This document shows, one piece after another, positions 25,467-33,872 of a stretch of 64,000 nt of DNA. Position numbers and translations under genes: made by a program. The notes beneath the pieces were generated by a model. It was not told where the DNA came from, did no database searches, and saw nothing but the letters and a program-made list of their open reading frames with translations. The stretch is from contig MGTV01000010.1 in NCBI GenBank assembly GCA_001799635.1, positions 62,001 through 126,000 on the forward strand. The letters are read 5' to 3'. This DNA is from Elusimicrobia bacterium GWA2_62_23 (GTDB taxonomy: Bacteria; Elusimicrobiota; Elusimicrobia; Elusimicrobiales; UBA9959). The first letter of the stretch is position 1; each line of letters opens with the position of its first letter.

Positions 25467-26743
25467 ATTTACGGAAGAAAGCCGTCCTGGCCGCCGGAAC
25501 CCTGCTGCGCCGGGATTTCCGGGCCATCGCCGGTGCTTTCGGCGGCGGGGAACGCGGCGGCCTGGCGGTGCTTAACGACCGCTTGGTCAAGGCCCGCCGG
25601 CTGCTGCCGGAGTACGACGCTGCCTGCGCCGCGGCGCTGAAAGGTTCCGGCGCGCTCGCCTCTATGGAAGATTTCCGGCGCCTGCCGCTCATGGGCAGGG
25701 CCGAACTGGCCGCCTATTCCGGCCGCGGCGCGCTGGCGAGCCTGAAGAGCGGCGGCACCGGCAGCGCTGGCCACGTCGAAACCAGGCTGGATACGGGAGC
25801 GGTGGCTGCCCGCTATGCGGCGCTGCTGGCGGTGCTGGAAACTGCCGGGTGGCGCATGGGCGACAAGACCGCCGCGCTGCACCCGCGGGAGTACGCTTTC
25901 TTCGAAAATCTGCCGGCCAGGCTGGCCGCGGGGAAGTTCGGCGGGGCTCTTTTCGAATTTTTCCAGCAGTACCTGCTCTACCGCCTGGTCCATAACCGCA
26001 AGAACGTGTATTACGGCGGCGGGATCTTTTCCTCGCCCGAAGCGGCCCTGGCGCTGGCCGAGGCCGCTGCCTCCGAGCGGCCGGTCCTGCTGATAACGCG
26101 CCCCGACGCGCTGATGGCCGTGCTGCGAGCCTTGCGCGGCCGCGCCCTGCCCGGTTTCGACCGGCTCAAAGCCGTGCTGACCGTGGGCACCGCGCTGGGC
26201 GATACCGTGCGCGCCGAGGCGCAGGAGCGGCTGGGCGCCGAGGCCTTCAATATGTACGCCTCCACGGAGCTGGGCTATGTCGCCCTCTCCTGCCCGCGGT
26301 CCAACGGCTGGCTGCACGCCGACCAGGCGGGGCACATATTGGAAAGGGCCGGTGACGGGGAGCTGGTCTGCACCGACCTGGACAACGCGCTGGCGCCGGT
26401 GCTGCGCTACAGGACCGGCGATATAGGGGAACTGGCCGAAGGGGCGTGCGCCTGCGGCACCCGCGGGCCGCTGCTGAAATTCCGCGGCAGGAAAGACAGG
26501 TTCACCGACGCCGCCGGCGGCCGCCTTTACGAGGCCGAACTCATAGACCGGGTCTTCGGGACGGGGCTGCCGTTCTTCCAGCTGGACGCGGCCTCTTCTT
26601 CCATATTGCTGCCGCCGGGCGCCGGGGAGAAGGAGGCGGCCGCCGTCCGGGAGGCGCTGGGGCTGCTGCCCGGGGCCTATGGCGCCGTTGGTGCCGGAAA
26701 TCTTAAAATTTCAGCTTCAGGCAAGTTCTGTTTCCTGCCTTGA
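25463..26743 (+). CDS. PaaK/CapK-like adenylate-forming enzyme
   Basis: 426 residues from GTG 25,463 (GTGA overlap); an earlier reading from 25,370 runs into the rSAM gene. Motifs of the ANL superfamily in order: LKSGGTGSAG (P-loop-like), FNMYASTELGYVALSCP (aromatic/Glu A5), LRYRTGDIGEL (A7 Asp), LKFRGRKDRF (A8) and a C-terminal ASGKF. Family members (phenylacetate-CoA ligase, CapK) activate a carboxylate as acyl-AMP and pass it to CoA or another acceptor. CACGTRGP may bind zinc as in PaaK relatives. Context suggests activation of an acyl unit for the rSAM pathway. Confidence 0.78.
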   Translation: MNLRKKAVLAAGTLLRRDFRAIAGAFGGGERGGLAVLNDRLVKARRLLPEYDAACAAALKGSGALASMEDFRRLPLMGRAELAAYSGRGALASLKSGGTGSAGHVETRLDTGAVAARYAALLAVLETAGWRMGDKTAALHPREYAFFENLPARLAAGKFGGALFEFFQQYLLYRLVHNRKNVYYGGGIFSSPEAALALAEAAASERPVLLITRPDALMAVLRALRGRALPGFDRLKAVLTVGTALGDTVRAEAQERLGAEAFNMYASTELGYVALSCPRSNGWLHADQAGHILERAGDGELVCTDLDNALAPVLRYRTGDIGELAEGACACGTRGPLLKFRGRKDRFTDAAGGRLYEAELIDRVFGTGLPFFQLDAASSSILLPPGAGEKEAAAVREALGLLPGAYGAVGAGNLKISASGKFCFLP

Positions 26744-26748
26744 ATTTT

Positions 26749-28410
26749 ATGCGCGAACTTTTCAAACGTCTTTTCGGGGCCGAGCCCGGCGGGATCTCCT
26801 CCGGAGGGGCCGCCCTGTTCGCCCTGATCCTCGCCGGCTTCGCCCTGGTCACGGCCAACCCGCCGGCTTTCGATTTCGAATATGCGCTCTACCTGGACAC
26901 GGCCAGTTTTTACTGGGTGCGGGCGCTCTGGGACAAGGACCTGTTCGGCGCCGACCCGCTGGCGGCTTTCTACTACGCCAACATGTTCCGGTTCTGTCCC
27001 GAATCTTTCTGGGTCTGGCCTACGGCCGTGCTGGTAAAACTGGCCGGCTACGCGCCGGGCCTGAAGCTGCTGGCGGCCGGCGCCTGCGCCGCGGCCGCTC
27101 TGCTGGTCCGCCGAGTGGCCCTGGCCTCCCCGGCCCGCCCCGCCGCCGGCGCTGCCGTGCTGCTGTTCGCGGCGCTGTTCCTGTCCATGGACAGTTTTTT
27201 CGGGGTGCCGCGCGTTTACGGCGCGCTGGCCGTCCTCGCCTACGCCTGGGCCGCGGAAGAGCGTCGTTTCGAACTCCTGGCCCCGCTCACCGCGCTCTGT
27301 TTCGCCGTTTACCCCGTGGTCGCGGCCGGCCTGGCCGCCGCTACGCTGCTGGTCCCGGTTTTTTTCAGGGAAGAGTTCTCCGCCGGCGGGCGCTGGCGGC
27401 GCTACCTGGTCTCCCTGGCCGCCGGCGCGGCCCTTATCCTGGTGTTCGCCGCCCTGAGCCGGGTGCTGTTCAACGCCGCCCCCGACGCGGCCAACATAGG
27501 AGCTTTTGAATCTGACAAGTTCTACCAGATGGTGCCGGCCGCGCTGGACCCGTTCAACCCGGCCGACGCGCTGGCCAATTTCGTGCTCAACTTCAACGAG
27601 CACGGAACTCTCTACGTTATCTTTACCGCCCTGCTGGCCGGGGTTTACGGGCTGGGCCTGCTGGTGGCCCCCCGCCGCCCGGCTATGCTGCCGCGTTCTG
27701 TGCTGGTGCTGCTGGCCGGCGGAGGCGCGGCCTTCGCGCTGCTTTATCCCCTGCACCCGGTTACGGCTTCCAGGCAGCTGGTCTTCGTGCTGCCGCTCGC
27801 GCTGGTGTTCCTGGCGGCGGAAGGGCTGGCCGCGATCTTCGGCGGCCGCCTGAGGACAGCCGCGGTCGGCGCGGCCTGCGCGGTCCTGTTCGCCTGCCTG
27901 CACCCTTTCTTCAATAAGACGCAGTCCCTGCGCGGCTACGCCGGAGTGTACGCGTTCCTGGCCGCCCAGCCGCGCGGTTCCGCCGTGGCCGGCTACCCGG
28001 AAAGCGACCTCGTCTTTACCGCGCCGGTCTTCGCGTCGCAACCCGCCGTGCTCTCGGCCGGCACGGCCGACCAGGAGGTGCTGTTCTTCCGGTCTCCGGC
28101 GGATTACGCCCAAAGGCGCCGCACGCTGCTGCAAGCGCTCTATTGCGCTGATCCCGCCGCCGAAGTGCGGCTTGCCGGCTACGGCGCCCGCTGGCTGCTG
28201 CTGGAGAAGAAATATTATTCGCCCGCTTTTCTCTCGGGCCTCGGAACTTCGCCCCGGCCGGCCGACGCCGCGGCCGCCTCCGTGCTGGCCTCCGGCGCGA
28301 ATCCTGAAAGCTGCTACGCCCGCTGGGCCCGCCTCGCCGCGTTCTCCTGGGAAGCCGAAGGCGGCGGTTTCGCCGTGCCCCTGGCCGCCGCCGCGGAGGG
28401 CGCGCGATGA
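26749..28410 (+). CDS. Multi-pass membrane protein (GT-C-like candidate)
   Basis: 553 residues from ATG 26,749; TTG 26,740 overlapping the previous stop is an alternative. About 9-11 hydrophobic segments are visible (ALFALILAGFALVT, AAVLLFAALFLS, LVSLAAGAALILVF, VIFTALLAGVYGLGLLV, LVFVLPLALVFLAA and others). They are followed by a soluble ~150-residue C-terminal part with GYPESDLVF and LLEKKYY. An early FDFEYALYLD acidic loop after TM1 recalls the first loop of GT-C glycosyltransferases, but I cannot confirm catalysis. Sits between the adenylating enzyme and a methyltransferase (ATGA overlap). Confidence 0.7.
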   Translation: MRELFKRLFGAEPGGISSGGAALFALILAGFALVTANPPAFDFEYALYLDTASFYWVRALWDKDLFGADPLAAFYYANMFRFCPESFWVWPTAVLVKLAGYAPGLKLLAAGACAAAALLVRRVALASPARPAAGAAVLLFAALFLSMDSFFGVPRVYGALAVLAYAWAAEERRFELLAPLTALCFAVYPVVAAGLAAATLLVPVFFREEFSAGGRWRRYLVSLAAGAALILVFAALSRVLFNAAPDAANIGAFESDKFYQMVPAALDPFNPADALANFVLNFNEHGTLYVIFTALLAGVYGLGLLVAPRRPAMLPRSVLVLLAGGGAAFALLYPLHPVTASRQLVFVLPLALVFLAAEGLAAIFGGRLRTAAVGAACAVLFACLHPFFNKTQSLRGYAGVYAFLAAQPRGSAVAGYPESDLVFTAPVFASQPAVLSAGTADQEVLFFRSPADYAQRRRTLLQALYCADPAAEVRLAGYGARWLLLEKKYYSPAFLSGLGTSPRPADAAAASVLASGANPESCYARWARLAAFSWEAEGGGFAVPLAAAAEGAR

Positions 28411-29102
28411 CCGCGCCGGAAGAGCGCTCCTCGCCCAACGACCCGGCCGAATGGGACGGCTGGGCGCCGCATTACGGCGAGGAAGTGGACTGGGTAGAGG
28501 AGATACATAACCCCGACATCAGGAGTTTGCTCGCCCCCGACGGGCGGCGCGTGCTGGATATCGGCTGCGGCACCGGCCGCCGGGCGCGCGCGGTCTTCGC
28601 CGGCGCGGCCCGCCTTACGGCCGTAGACTCCTCGGCAGGCATGGCCGCCCTGGCGCGGGAAACTCTCCGCGGGCTGCCCCGGGCCGAGGTGCTGCGGCTG
28701 GATATAGAGAAAGACGAGCTGCCGCAAGGCCTGCTTTTCGACGCCGCCGCGGCGGTCTCGGTGATGCATCACCTCAAAGATTACAAGGGCGCGCTGGAAC
28801 GCGTGAAGGCGCGCCTTGCTCCGGGCGGCACGCTCTTGATAGTGGACGCCCTGGCCGGAAACCCGCCGCTGACCGCTCTGAAATTTTACCTTGAGATGCT
28901 GGCCCGCCATAGCCCCTGGCGCCTGGCCGCCGCGTTCGCCCGCGGCGCTTTCCTGGATACCCGCCTGGCCAGGCATAAGGCCAGGGAAGTCCACCTTACG
29001 CTGGACCAGTTCCGCCGCCGCTACGCGGCCTCGCTGCCGGGCGCGACGGTAGAGGTGCGCCACGGCCTGTTCGGGTACCTGGTCTGGCAAAAGCCCGCCT
29101 GA
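28407..29102 (+). CDS. Class I SAM-dependent methyltransferase
   Basis: 231 residues, ATGA overlap with the membrane protein. VLDIGCGTGRRAR is motif I, TAVDSSAGM motif II, FDAAAAVSVMHHLKDY motif III, LAPGGTLLIVDAL post-motif. Closest in pattern to Methyltransf_11/UbiE-like small-molecule methylases. Residues ~150-185 are basic and hydrophobic, perhaps for a lipid substrate. Position in the operon suggests a tailoring step. Confidence 0.8.
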   Translation: MTAPEERSSPNDPAEWDGWAPHYGEEVDWVEEIHNPDIRSLLAPDGRRVLDIGCGTGRRARAVFAGAARLTAVDSSAGMAALARETLRGLPRAEVLRLDIEKDELPQGLLFDAAAAVSVMHHLKDYKGALERVKARLAPGGTLLIVDALAGNPPLTALKFYLEMLARHSPWRLAAAFARGAFLDTRLARHKAREVHLTLDQFRRRYAASLPGATVEVRHGLFGYLVWQKPA

Positions 29103-29109
29103 AATAATT

Positions 29110-30252
29110 ATGTCATCAGAAGCCGACGTCAGATATAAGGTCTTCACCGGTCCCTCCGGGAATTCCGAGTATTTTATTTCCGTGACGCCCGGAGCCGGGA
29201 AAAACCCCGCGGGGCAGGCCATCGCCGCCGGCTACAGGCGCGCCCTGGAGGAGCTGGGCCTCGAGCCAGGCAGCGCGGTTTTCCGCAGGGTTTTTCTGCG
29301 TGCCGGCGCGGGCCGCTCGGCGCTGCGCAAGGCCGCCCTGCTGGCCGCGCCCGGCGAGGGGCCGGTGGCCGTCTCCGCCGTGGTGCAACCGCCGTTGCCC
29401 GGCGGGGCCGCGGCGCTGCTGGCTTACCACGTGCAGGGCCGGACCCTCCCGCGCAAGCGGCGGCTGGGGCCCGGCCACGTGGAGGTGGAAGGCGAAGGCC
29501 TGCGGCATATCTGGAGCACCGGCCTGGCCGGAGGGCCAGCCGCCGCTGCCGGCCGGCAGACGGAGAAGCTCTTCGGCGAATTGGAGAGGGCGCTGCGCCG
29601 CCGCGGCGGCAGCCTGGCGGACAGCTGCGTGCGCACCTGGCTTTACCTGCCGGAGATAGAGCGCTCCTACGCCGGCATGGTGCGCGCCCGTGGCGAAATT
29701 TTCAGGCGGCGCGGTCTGACGAGGGAGACCCATTTTATTTCCAGCACCGGCATAGAGGGCGCCCCCGCGGCCAGGCCGCGCCGGCTGGGGCTGGACGCCT
29801 ACTCCGCGGTGGGGCTGCGGCCCGGCCAGGTCTCCTACCTGAACGATCTTTCCCGGCTTTGTCCCGCCGCCGACTACAACGTGACCTTCGAGCGCGGCAC
29901 CAGGATCGCCTACTCCGACAGGGCTCATTTTTATATCTCCGGCACGGCCAGTATAGACCGGGAGGGCGGCATCCTTTACCCCGGTGACGCCCTGAAGCAG
30001 CTTAAGCGTACCGTCGGGAACATAAGCGCGCTGCTCGGGTCGGGAGGCGGGCGCCTGGAAGACCTGATGTACCTGATAATTTATTTAAGAAGGCCGGCGG
30101 ACCTGCCGCGGCTGAAGGGTTATCTCGGGAAGAAATTCCCCGGGCTGCCGCTGGTAACGGTGAAAGGGGCCGTCTGCCGGCCCGGCTGGCTGGTGGAAGT
30201 GGAAGGCGTGGCCGTGGCCCGGGCCCGACGCCCGGGATTTCCGCGGTTCTAG
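29110..30252 (+). CDS. RidA/YjgF-superfamily protein, chorismatase-like two-part architecture
   Basis: 380 residues, far longer than the ~130 of RidA. Residues ~265-375 carry a recognisable YjgF-like region: FYISGTASIDREG, GDALKQLKRTVGNISALL, LEDLMYLIIYLR and FPGLPLVTVKGAVCRPGWLVEVEGVA. The first ~250 residues look like a degenerate copy. This layout recalls chorismatases (FkbO/Hyg5 type), which have two YjgF-like halves and hydrolyse chorismate to hydroxybenzoates or dihydroxycyclohexadienoates. If so it would supply an aromatic or cyclohexane starter that the neighbouring adenylating enzyme could activate. That link is inference. Convergent with the next gene (4-base overlap). Confidence 0.6.
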   Translation: MSSEADVRYKVFTGPSGNSEYFISVTPGAGKNPAGQAIAAGYRRALEELGLEPGSAVFRRVFLRAGAGRSALRKAALLAAPGEGPVAVSAVVQPPLPGGAAALLAYHVQGRTLPRKRRLGPGHVEVEGEGLRHIWSTGLAGGPAAAAGRQTEKLFGELERALRRRGGSLADSCVRTWLYLPEIERSYAGMVRARGEIFRRRGLTRETHFISSTGIEGAPAARPRRLGLDAYSAVGLRPGQVSYLNDLSRLCPAADYNVTFERGTRIAYSDRAHFYISGTASIDREGGILYPGDALKQLKRTVGNISALLGSGGGRLEDLMYLIIYLRRPADLPRLKGYLGKKFPGLPLVTVKGAVCRPGWLVEVEGVAVARARRPGFPRF

Positions 30253-31811
30253 GGTTTGGGCCGGCCGAATTCGGAAGTCCTCGGCAGCATTTCCAGGAAC
30301 TGGCCGGGTTTTAGGTTGAAGAACTCCGGCAGGTTAAGCGACAGCCCGCTCCTTTCCCTCAAATGCGTCAGCACCACGGGCGGTGAGTCCTCGCCGTTCT
30401 CGTCTATATGCGTCAGCACAATGTCGGTGCGGGTGCCGTACGACTTGGAGGCGAAAGCCAGCCAGCGGCCGTTAGGCGACCAGCTGTGCCAGGAATCCGC
30501 CTTGGGGCCGTTGCCCTTCAGTTTGCGCTCCTTGCCGCCGGCGGCCGGGACCAGGTAGAGGTCGCTGTCTTCCCTGATCAGCATGGAGCCGTTGGCGCTC
30601 CGGGTGAAAGCCACCCAGCGCCCGTCGGGTGAAACCCGGGGGAAATAGTTGCTCATGCCGTTGCCGGAGGCGCCGCGCAGGGGTTCCATGCGCCCGCCTT
30701 TCCCGCCGGCGAACGGGATGCGGTAGACGTTGTGCAGGAAAGGGTACATCTTGTCCAGTTCCCGCCAGCCCAACTGCCGGGGGTCTTCCTTATAGGTCCC
30801 CGCCGCTTTCTCCTCGCCCATCTTCAGCAGCTGCTCCGTGAGCGGCCCGCCGAAAAAATACACGTATTTGCCGTCCGGGCTCCAGGAAGTGGGGGCGTGC
30901 ATGAACTTCTCGTCGTCGCCTCCCGGCAGGACGCGCAGCTTCGGGTCGTCTATGGTGCGGTACGTGAGGACGCCGCGCATGATGTAGGTGTACTGCATCA
31001 TGTCCGAACAGTTGCTGTGCAGCAGGGTGAGCCCTTTGCCGCTGGTCATGATGACCCGGCCGTCGGGAGAGATGGCGGAGCCGTTGCCCTGGAAGGGGGA
31101 GATCTTTTCACCGGGCCGGTAGCCGTTCCAACTGAAAAGCTGCTCCGGGGCGACGGGCACGCTCCTGCCCGGGTCGCGCATGAAGAAGTAACTGGCCTTG
31201 TCCTTCTCGTCCACGTTGAATTCGAAGCCGATGGTGCGCCCGTTGGCCGAGACGGCGTGGCAGTTGAAGCAGCGCGGCTGGTTCTCCATGACCGTTACGG
31301 GCGGCTCGTAGGAGGACAGCCAGGCGAGGCGCCATTTCACGTCGACATACTGGTGCTCTTCCGGAAAGCCGGGGCCAGGGGGCACCGCGCGGTAGAACAG
31401 CGGCGCCCCTACGGGGTCCTTTGAGATGCTGAATCCGACCCGGGCCGGCGCGGTATCGGGCTTGGCGTTGGCGGCGGCCACTTCGAAGACGGCCGCGCGG
31501 TTCCCGGAAAGCCGCTTGAACTCCTCCCAGACCGGTTCTGGCGGGGTCCAGCGGTTCTCGCGTACCGAGGCGGAGAAGGCGCGCGTGGAGCCGGCTACGG
31601 TCAGCCTGACCTCCCATTTCGCCGCCGCGCCTTCCCAGCGGAATTCCGGCGAGCGCAGGTCGGGGGGGAAAAGCGTGCCTTCGTAAGGGTACGCCACCGC
31701 CGGCGGCGCGCCCTTGGCTTCGAAGGAGAACCAGCCGGGATTTGAATTGAAGAGGAAAATAGCGGCGGCGGCCAGGACAACGGCGCCCGCGGCGAGGAAT
31801 TTGTCTTTCAT
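30249..31811 (-). CDS. TolB-like beta-propeller protein with a c-type heme motif
   Basis: 520 residues with one N-terminal hydrophobic anchor (residues ~5-22), so probably exported and membrane-tethered. A CxxCH heme-binding motif is at C181/C184/H185 (RCFNCHAVS). WD40/TolB-type repeats follow: SAISPDGRVIMT, TSWSPDGKYVYFF, PRVSPDGRWVAFT, HSWSPNGRWLAFASK. Relatives in other bacteria combine a cytochrome-c-like site with a PD40 propeller, but function is not established. TAACAT lies 7 bases before the ATG (leaderless). Stands between the RidA-like and FemAB-like genes. Confidence 0.75.
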   Translation of the reverse strand: MKDKFLAAGAVVLAAAAIFLFNSNPGWFSFEAKGAPPAVAYPYEGTLFPPDLRSPEFRWEGAAAKWEVRLTVAGSTRAFSASVRENRWTPPEPVWEEFKRLSGNRAAVFEVAAANAKPDTAPARVGFSISKDPVGAPLFYRAVPPGPGFPEEHQYVDVKWRLAWLSSYEPPVTVMENQPRCFNCHAVSANGRTIGFEFNVDEKDKASYFFMRDPGRSVPVAPEQLFSWNGYRPGEKISPFQGNGSAISPDGRVIMTSGKGLTLLHSNCSDMMQYTYIMRGVLTYRTIDDPKLRVLPGGDDEKFMHAPTSWSPDGKYVYFFGGPLTEQLLKMGEEKAAGTYKEDPRQLGWRELDKMYPFLHNVYRIPFAGGKGGRMEPLRGASGNGMSNYFPRVSPDGRWVAFTRSANGSMLIREDSDLYLVPAAGGKERKLKGNGPKADSWHSWSPNGRWLAFASKSYGTRTDIVLTHIDENGEDSPPVVLTHLRERSGLSLNLPEFFNLKPGQFLEMLPRTSEFGRPKP

Positions 31812-31818
31812 GAGGTAA

Positions 31819-31824
31819 ATGTTA
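31819..31824 (-). promoter_or_regulatory. Candidate -10 box (TAACAT) for the heme/TolB gene
   Basis: TAACAT ends 7 bases before ATG 31,811; no SD in between. Confidence 0.35.
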
Positions 31825-31863
31825 GCAAATTGGGAATTTGCCCGTTCCCGGGGCCGGCGGCGC

Positions 31864-32904
31864 CTATTTCCCAGCGTGGCGCCGGATGACCGGGCCGAGG
31901 GCCCCGAGCAGCGGCAACGGCGCGTTCTTCAAAAGCAGCCGCGGCAGGGCGAAGCGGCTCTCTTCCGGGTCCAGGCCTGCCGCCGCGGTTTTGCCGTAGG
32001 CCCGGAAATAATAGTCTATGGGGAACTCGCGGCCGCTCCACTTTTTCTTGTGCTCGTGCACCCCGGACCCGGGCCGGGTGCGCATGAAATCGTAGGCGCG
32101 CAGGCCTTCGGCGCAGGCCAGGCGGATGGTGGCGTCGAACAGGCGGATCTTCGGGAAGAATTCCGAACAGTCCGGCAGGCCTGCGTTGACGTCGGCGTAA
32201 AAGACGCCGTCGTGGACCAGGGCGAACAGCAGCGCCGCCGGCTCTTTGCCGACAGAAGCTATGAACAGGCGGCCCAGCCCGGCCTCCAGCAGCCGTTCGA
32301 AGTGGGCGGCCGCCAGCGGGGGGGAGCCGAACAGGCGCATCTGCCCGAGGTAGATGCCGTATACCCGGCGGAAGTCCGCAGGAGAGCGCGTCTGCGAGAC
32401 CGTCACGGTCTTGTCCGCCTTGCGCAGGTTCTTGATGAGGTTTATGTGGAAAGCCGCGCGCAGCTCCTCGTAGGGGCGCGAGGTGTCCAGGGTCAGGCGC
32501 AGGTAAGGACTTGACCGCTCGAAACCCGCCGCCCCTTCCGCCAGGGCCGCCCCGCGCAGTTCGGCGTAGGCCGGTTTCGTTTCTCCGGCCAGCGCGTCCA
32601 GCGCCGCGGCGGCCGCGGTCATGAGCGAGTCCCTCTCCGCTTTGGAAAGAGCAATGCCCGGGTTCAGCCAGAGGCCGGGCTCGTCGGAGAAAGGCATGGA
32701 GATCAGTCTGGTCCTGAAGACGCCGGAGCGGACCACGGCGCAGCAGAAGCCGCCTATGGCGGCCCCGTGCCTCTTTATAAGGAAGAGCCGCGTGTCGTAG
32801 CGGTAGAGGCCCCGGCAAAGTTCCAGCCAGGCGGGGGAGCAGGAGTAGGGCGCGCCGGCGGTTTGGGAGGATGTTAAGGCTTTTACCGGTTCCAGGGTTA
32901 TCAC
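31864..32904 (-). CDS. FemAB-like GNAT-fold transferase
   Basis: 346 residues from GTG 32,904 (GTGA overlap with the epimerase stop); the longer open frame to 33,273 lies inside the epimerase. Features: FHINLIKNLRKADKTVTV, LFGSPPLAAAHFERLLEAG, ASVGKEPAALLFALVHDGVFYAD, GLRAYDFMRTRPGSGVHEHKKKW and DYYF. This order is that of FemAB-related proteins found in exopolysaccharide/PEP-CTERM loci and peptidoglycan-bridge aminoacyltransferases. They transfer an acyl or aminoacyl group from tRNA or CoA. Cytoplasmic. Likely acts on the same surface molecule as the deacetylases. Confidence 0.75.
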   Translation of the reverse strand: MITLEPVKALTSSQTAGAPYSCSPAWLELCRGLYRYDTRLFLIKRHGAAIGGFCCAVVRSGVFRTRLISMPFSDEPGLWLNPGIALSKAERDSLMTAAAAALDALAGETKPAYAELRGAALAEGAAGFERSSPYLRLTLDTSRPYEELRAAFHINLIKNLRKADKTVTVSQTRSPADFRRVYGIYLGQMRLFGSPPLAAAHFERLLEAGLGRLFIASVGKEPAALLFALVHDGVFYADVNAGLPDCSEFFPKIRLFDATIRLACAEGLRAYDFMRTRPGSGVHEHKKKWSGREFPIDYYFRAYGKTAAAGLDPEESRFALPRLLLKNAPLPLLGALGPVIRRHAGK

Positions 32905-33872
32905 GGCTTCACCCCCAGCGCGGCGGCCAGCCCCTCGCGGGTGGAAAGAGCCGGGCGCCAGCCGAGCGCCCGCAGGCCTTCGCAGCGGTGCGACCAGGAG
33001 GCGCAGGCCTCCAGCAGCCGGCCCTCGTCCGCGCCGATAAAGCCCGGCATGGCGAGGCCGGCCAGGCCGAGGCCGGCGTCCAGCAGGCGCGAGACGGCTT
33101 TCAGCGGCGTGACCGGCAGGGGCAGCAGGCGCGGCTGGCGCCCGGCCAGTTCCCCGGCGGTAAAAAGGAGGTCCCTCAGGGTTATCGTTCCTTCGCTGAC
33201 GTTTAAGGCGGAACCGGGCTGCGCCTTTTCCGCGGCCAACAGGGCGGCGTCCAACAGGTTCTCGAGGGAGCACACGGATAAAGCGTTGGCGGCCGCTCCA
33301 GGCACCGGGAGCCAGCCCTTGCGCACGGAAGAGAACAGCGCCTCCCAGGGGGCGGAGCCGCGGCCGTAGATCATAGAAGGCCGGAGGATGAGCAGGTTCA
33401 GCCCCGTACGCCCGGAAATTTCCCGCAGGGCGAGTTCTCCTTCCAGTTTGGACCTGCCGTAGGCCGTGACCGGGCGCGGTTCGGCGCCGTCGGAAATGTT
33501 CTCTCCAGGGCCCAGCGCGGCGATGGAGCTGAAGTAGACGAAGCGCCCTATACCGGCGCCGGCCGCGGCCTCTCCGAGCAGGCGGGCGGCCCGGGCGTTG
33601 ACCGCGTGGAACTCCCCGAGAAGCCGGCGCTTGCCGACGATAAATCCCCGCGGGCGCACCAGGGCGCCCAGGTGCCAGACCCGGGAGATCCCTTTTACGG
33701 CCGCCGCCAGGGCCGCCGGATCCCGCAGATCGCCGCGCAGGATCTCCGCCCCGGACAGAGCGGAGGCGTCCGAGCCTGGGCGGACCAGGCAGCGCACCCG
33801 CTTGCCCGCCGCCAGGAGGCGGCCGGTGAGGGCCCTGCCTATGAACCCGGCCGCGCCGGTTACCAGTTCCAT
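32901..33872 (-). CDS. NAD-dependent epimerase/dehydratase family protein
   Basis: 323 residues. VTGAAGFIGRAL is the Rossmann motif; WHLGALVRPRGF, VYFSSIAALG, YGRSKLEGE (YxxxK) and LRPSMIYGRG follow. The C-terminal GLRALGWRPALSTREGL matches the RALGWKPRVSLEEAL end of the 10,031 product, so they are paralogs. TAAACT ends 6 bases before the ATG, within the 3' end of the upstream rSAM gene, which overlaps it by 13 bases. Likely a nucleotide-sugar or sterol-like dehydrogenase/epimerase. Confidence 0.8.
   Translation of the reverse strand: MELVTGAAGFIGRALTGRLLAAGKRVRCLVRPGSDASALSGAEILRGDLRDPAALAAAVKGISRVWHLGALVRPRGFIVGKRRLLGEFHAVNARAARLLGEAAAGAGIGRFVYFSSIAALGPGENISDGAEPRPVTAYGRSKLEGELALREISGRTGLNLLILRPSMIYGRGSAPWEALFSSVRKGWLPVPGAAANALSVCSLENLLDAALLAAEKAQPGSALNVSEGTITLRDLLFTAGELAGRQPRLLPLPVTPLKAVSRLLDAGLGLAGLAMPGFIGADEGRLLEACASWSHRCEGLRALGWRPALSTREGLAAALGVKP

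Noticed and set aside
31808..32818. A 336-codon minus-strand open frame beside the FemAB-like gene
   Set aside because: It is the same region in another frame, Arg/Pro/Gly-rich with no motif; the FemAB-like frame carries the recognisable segments.
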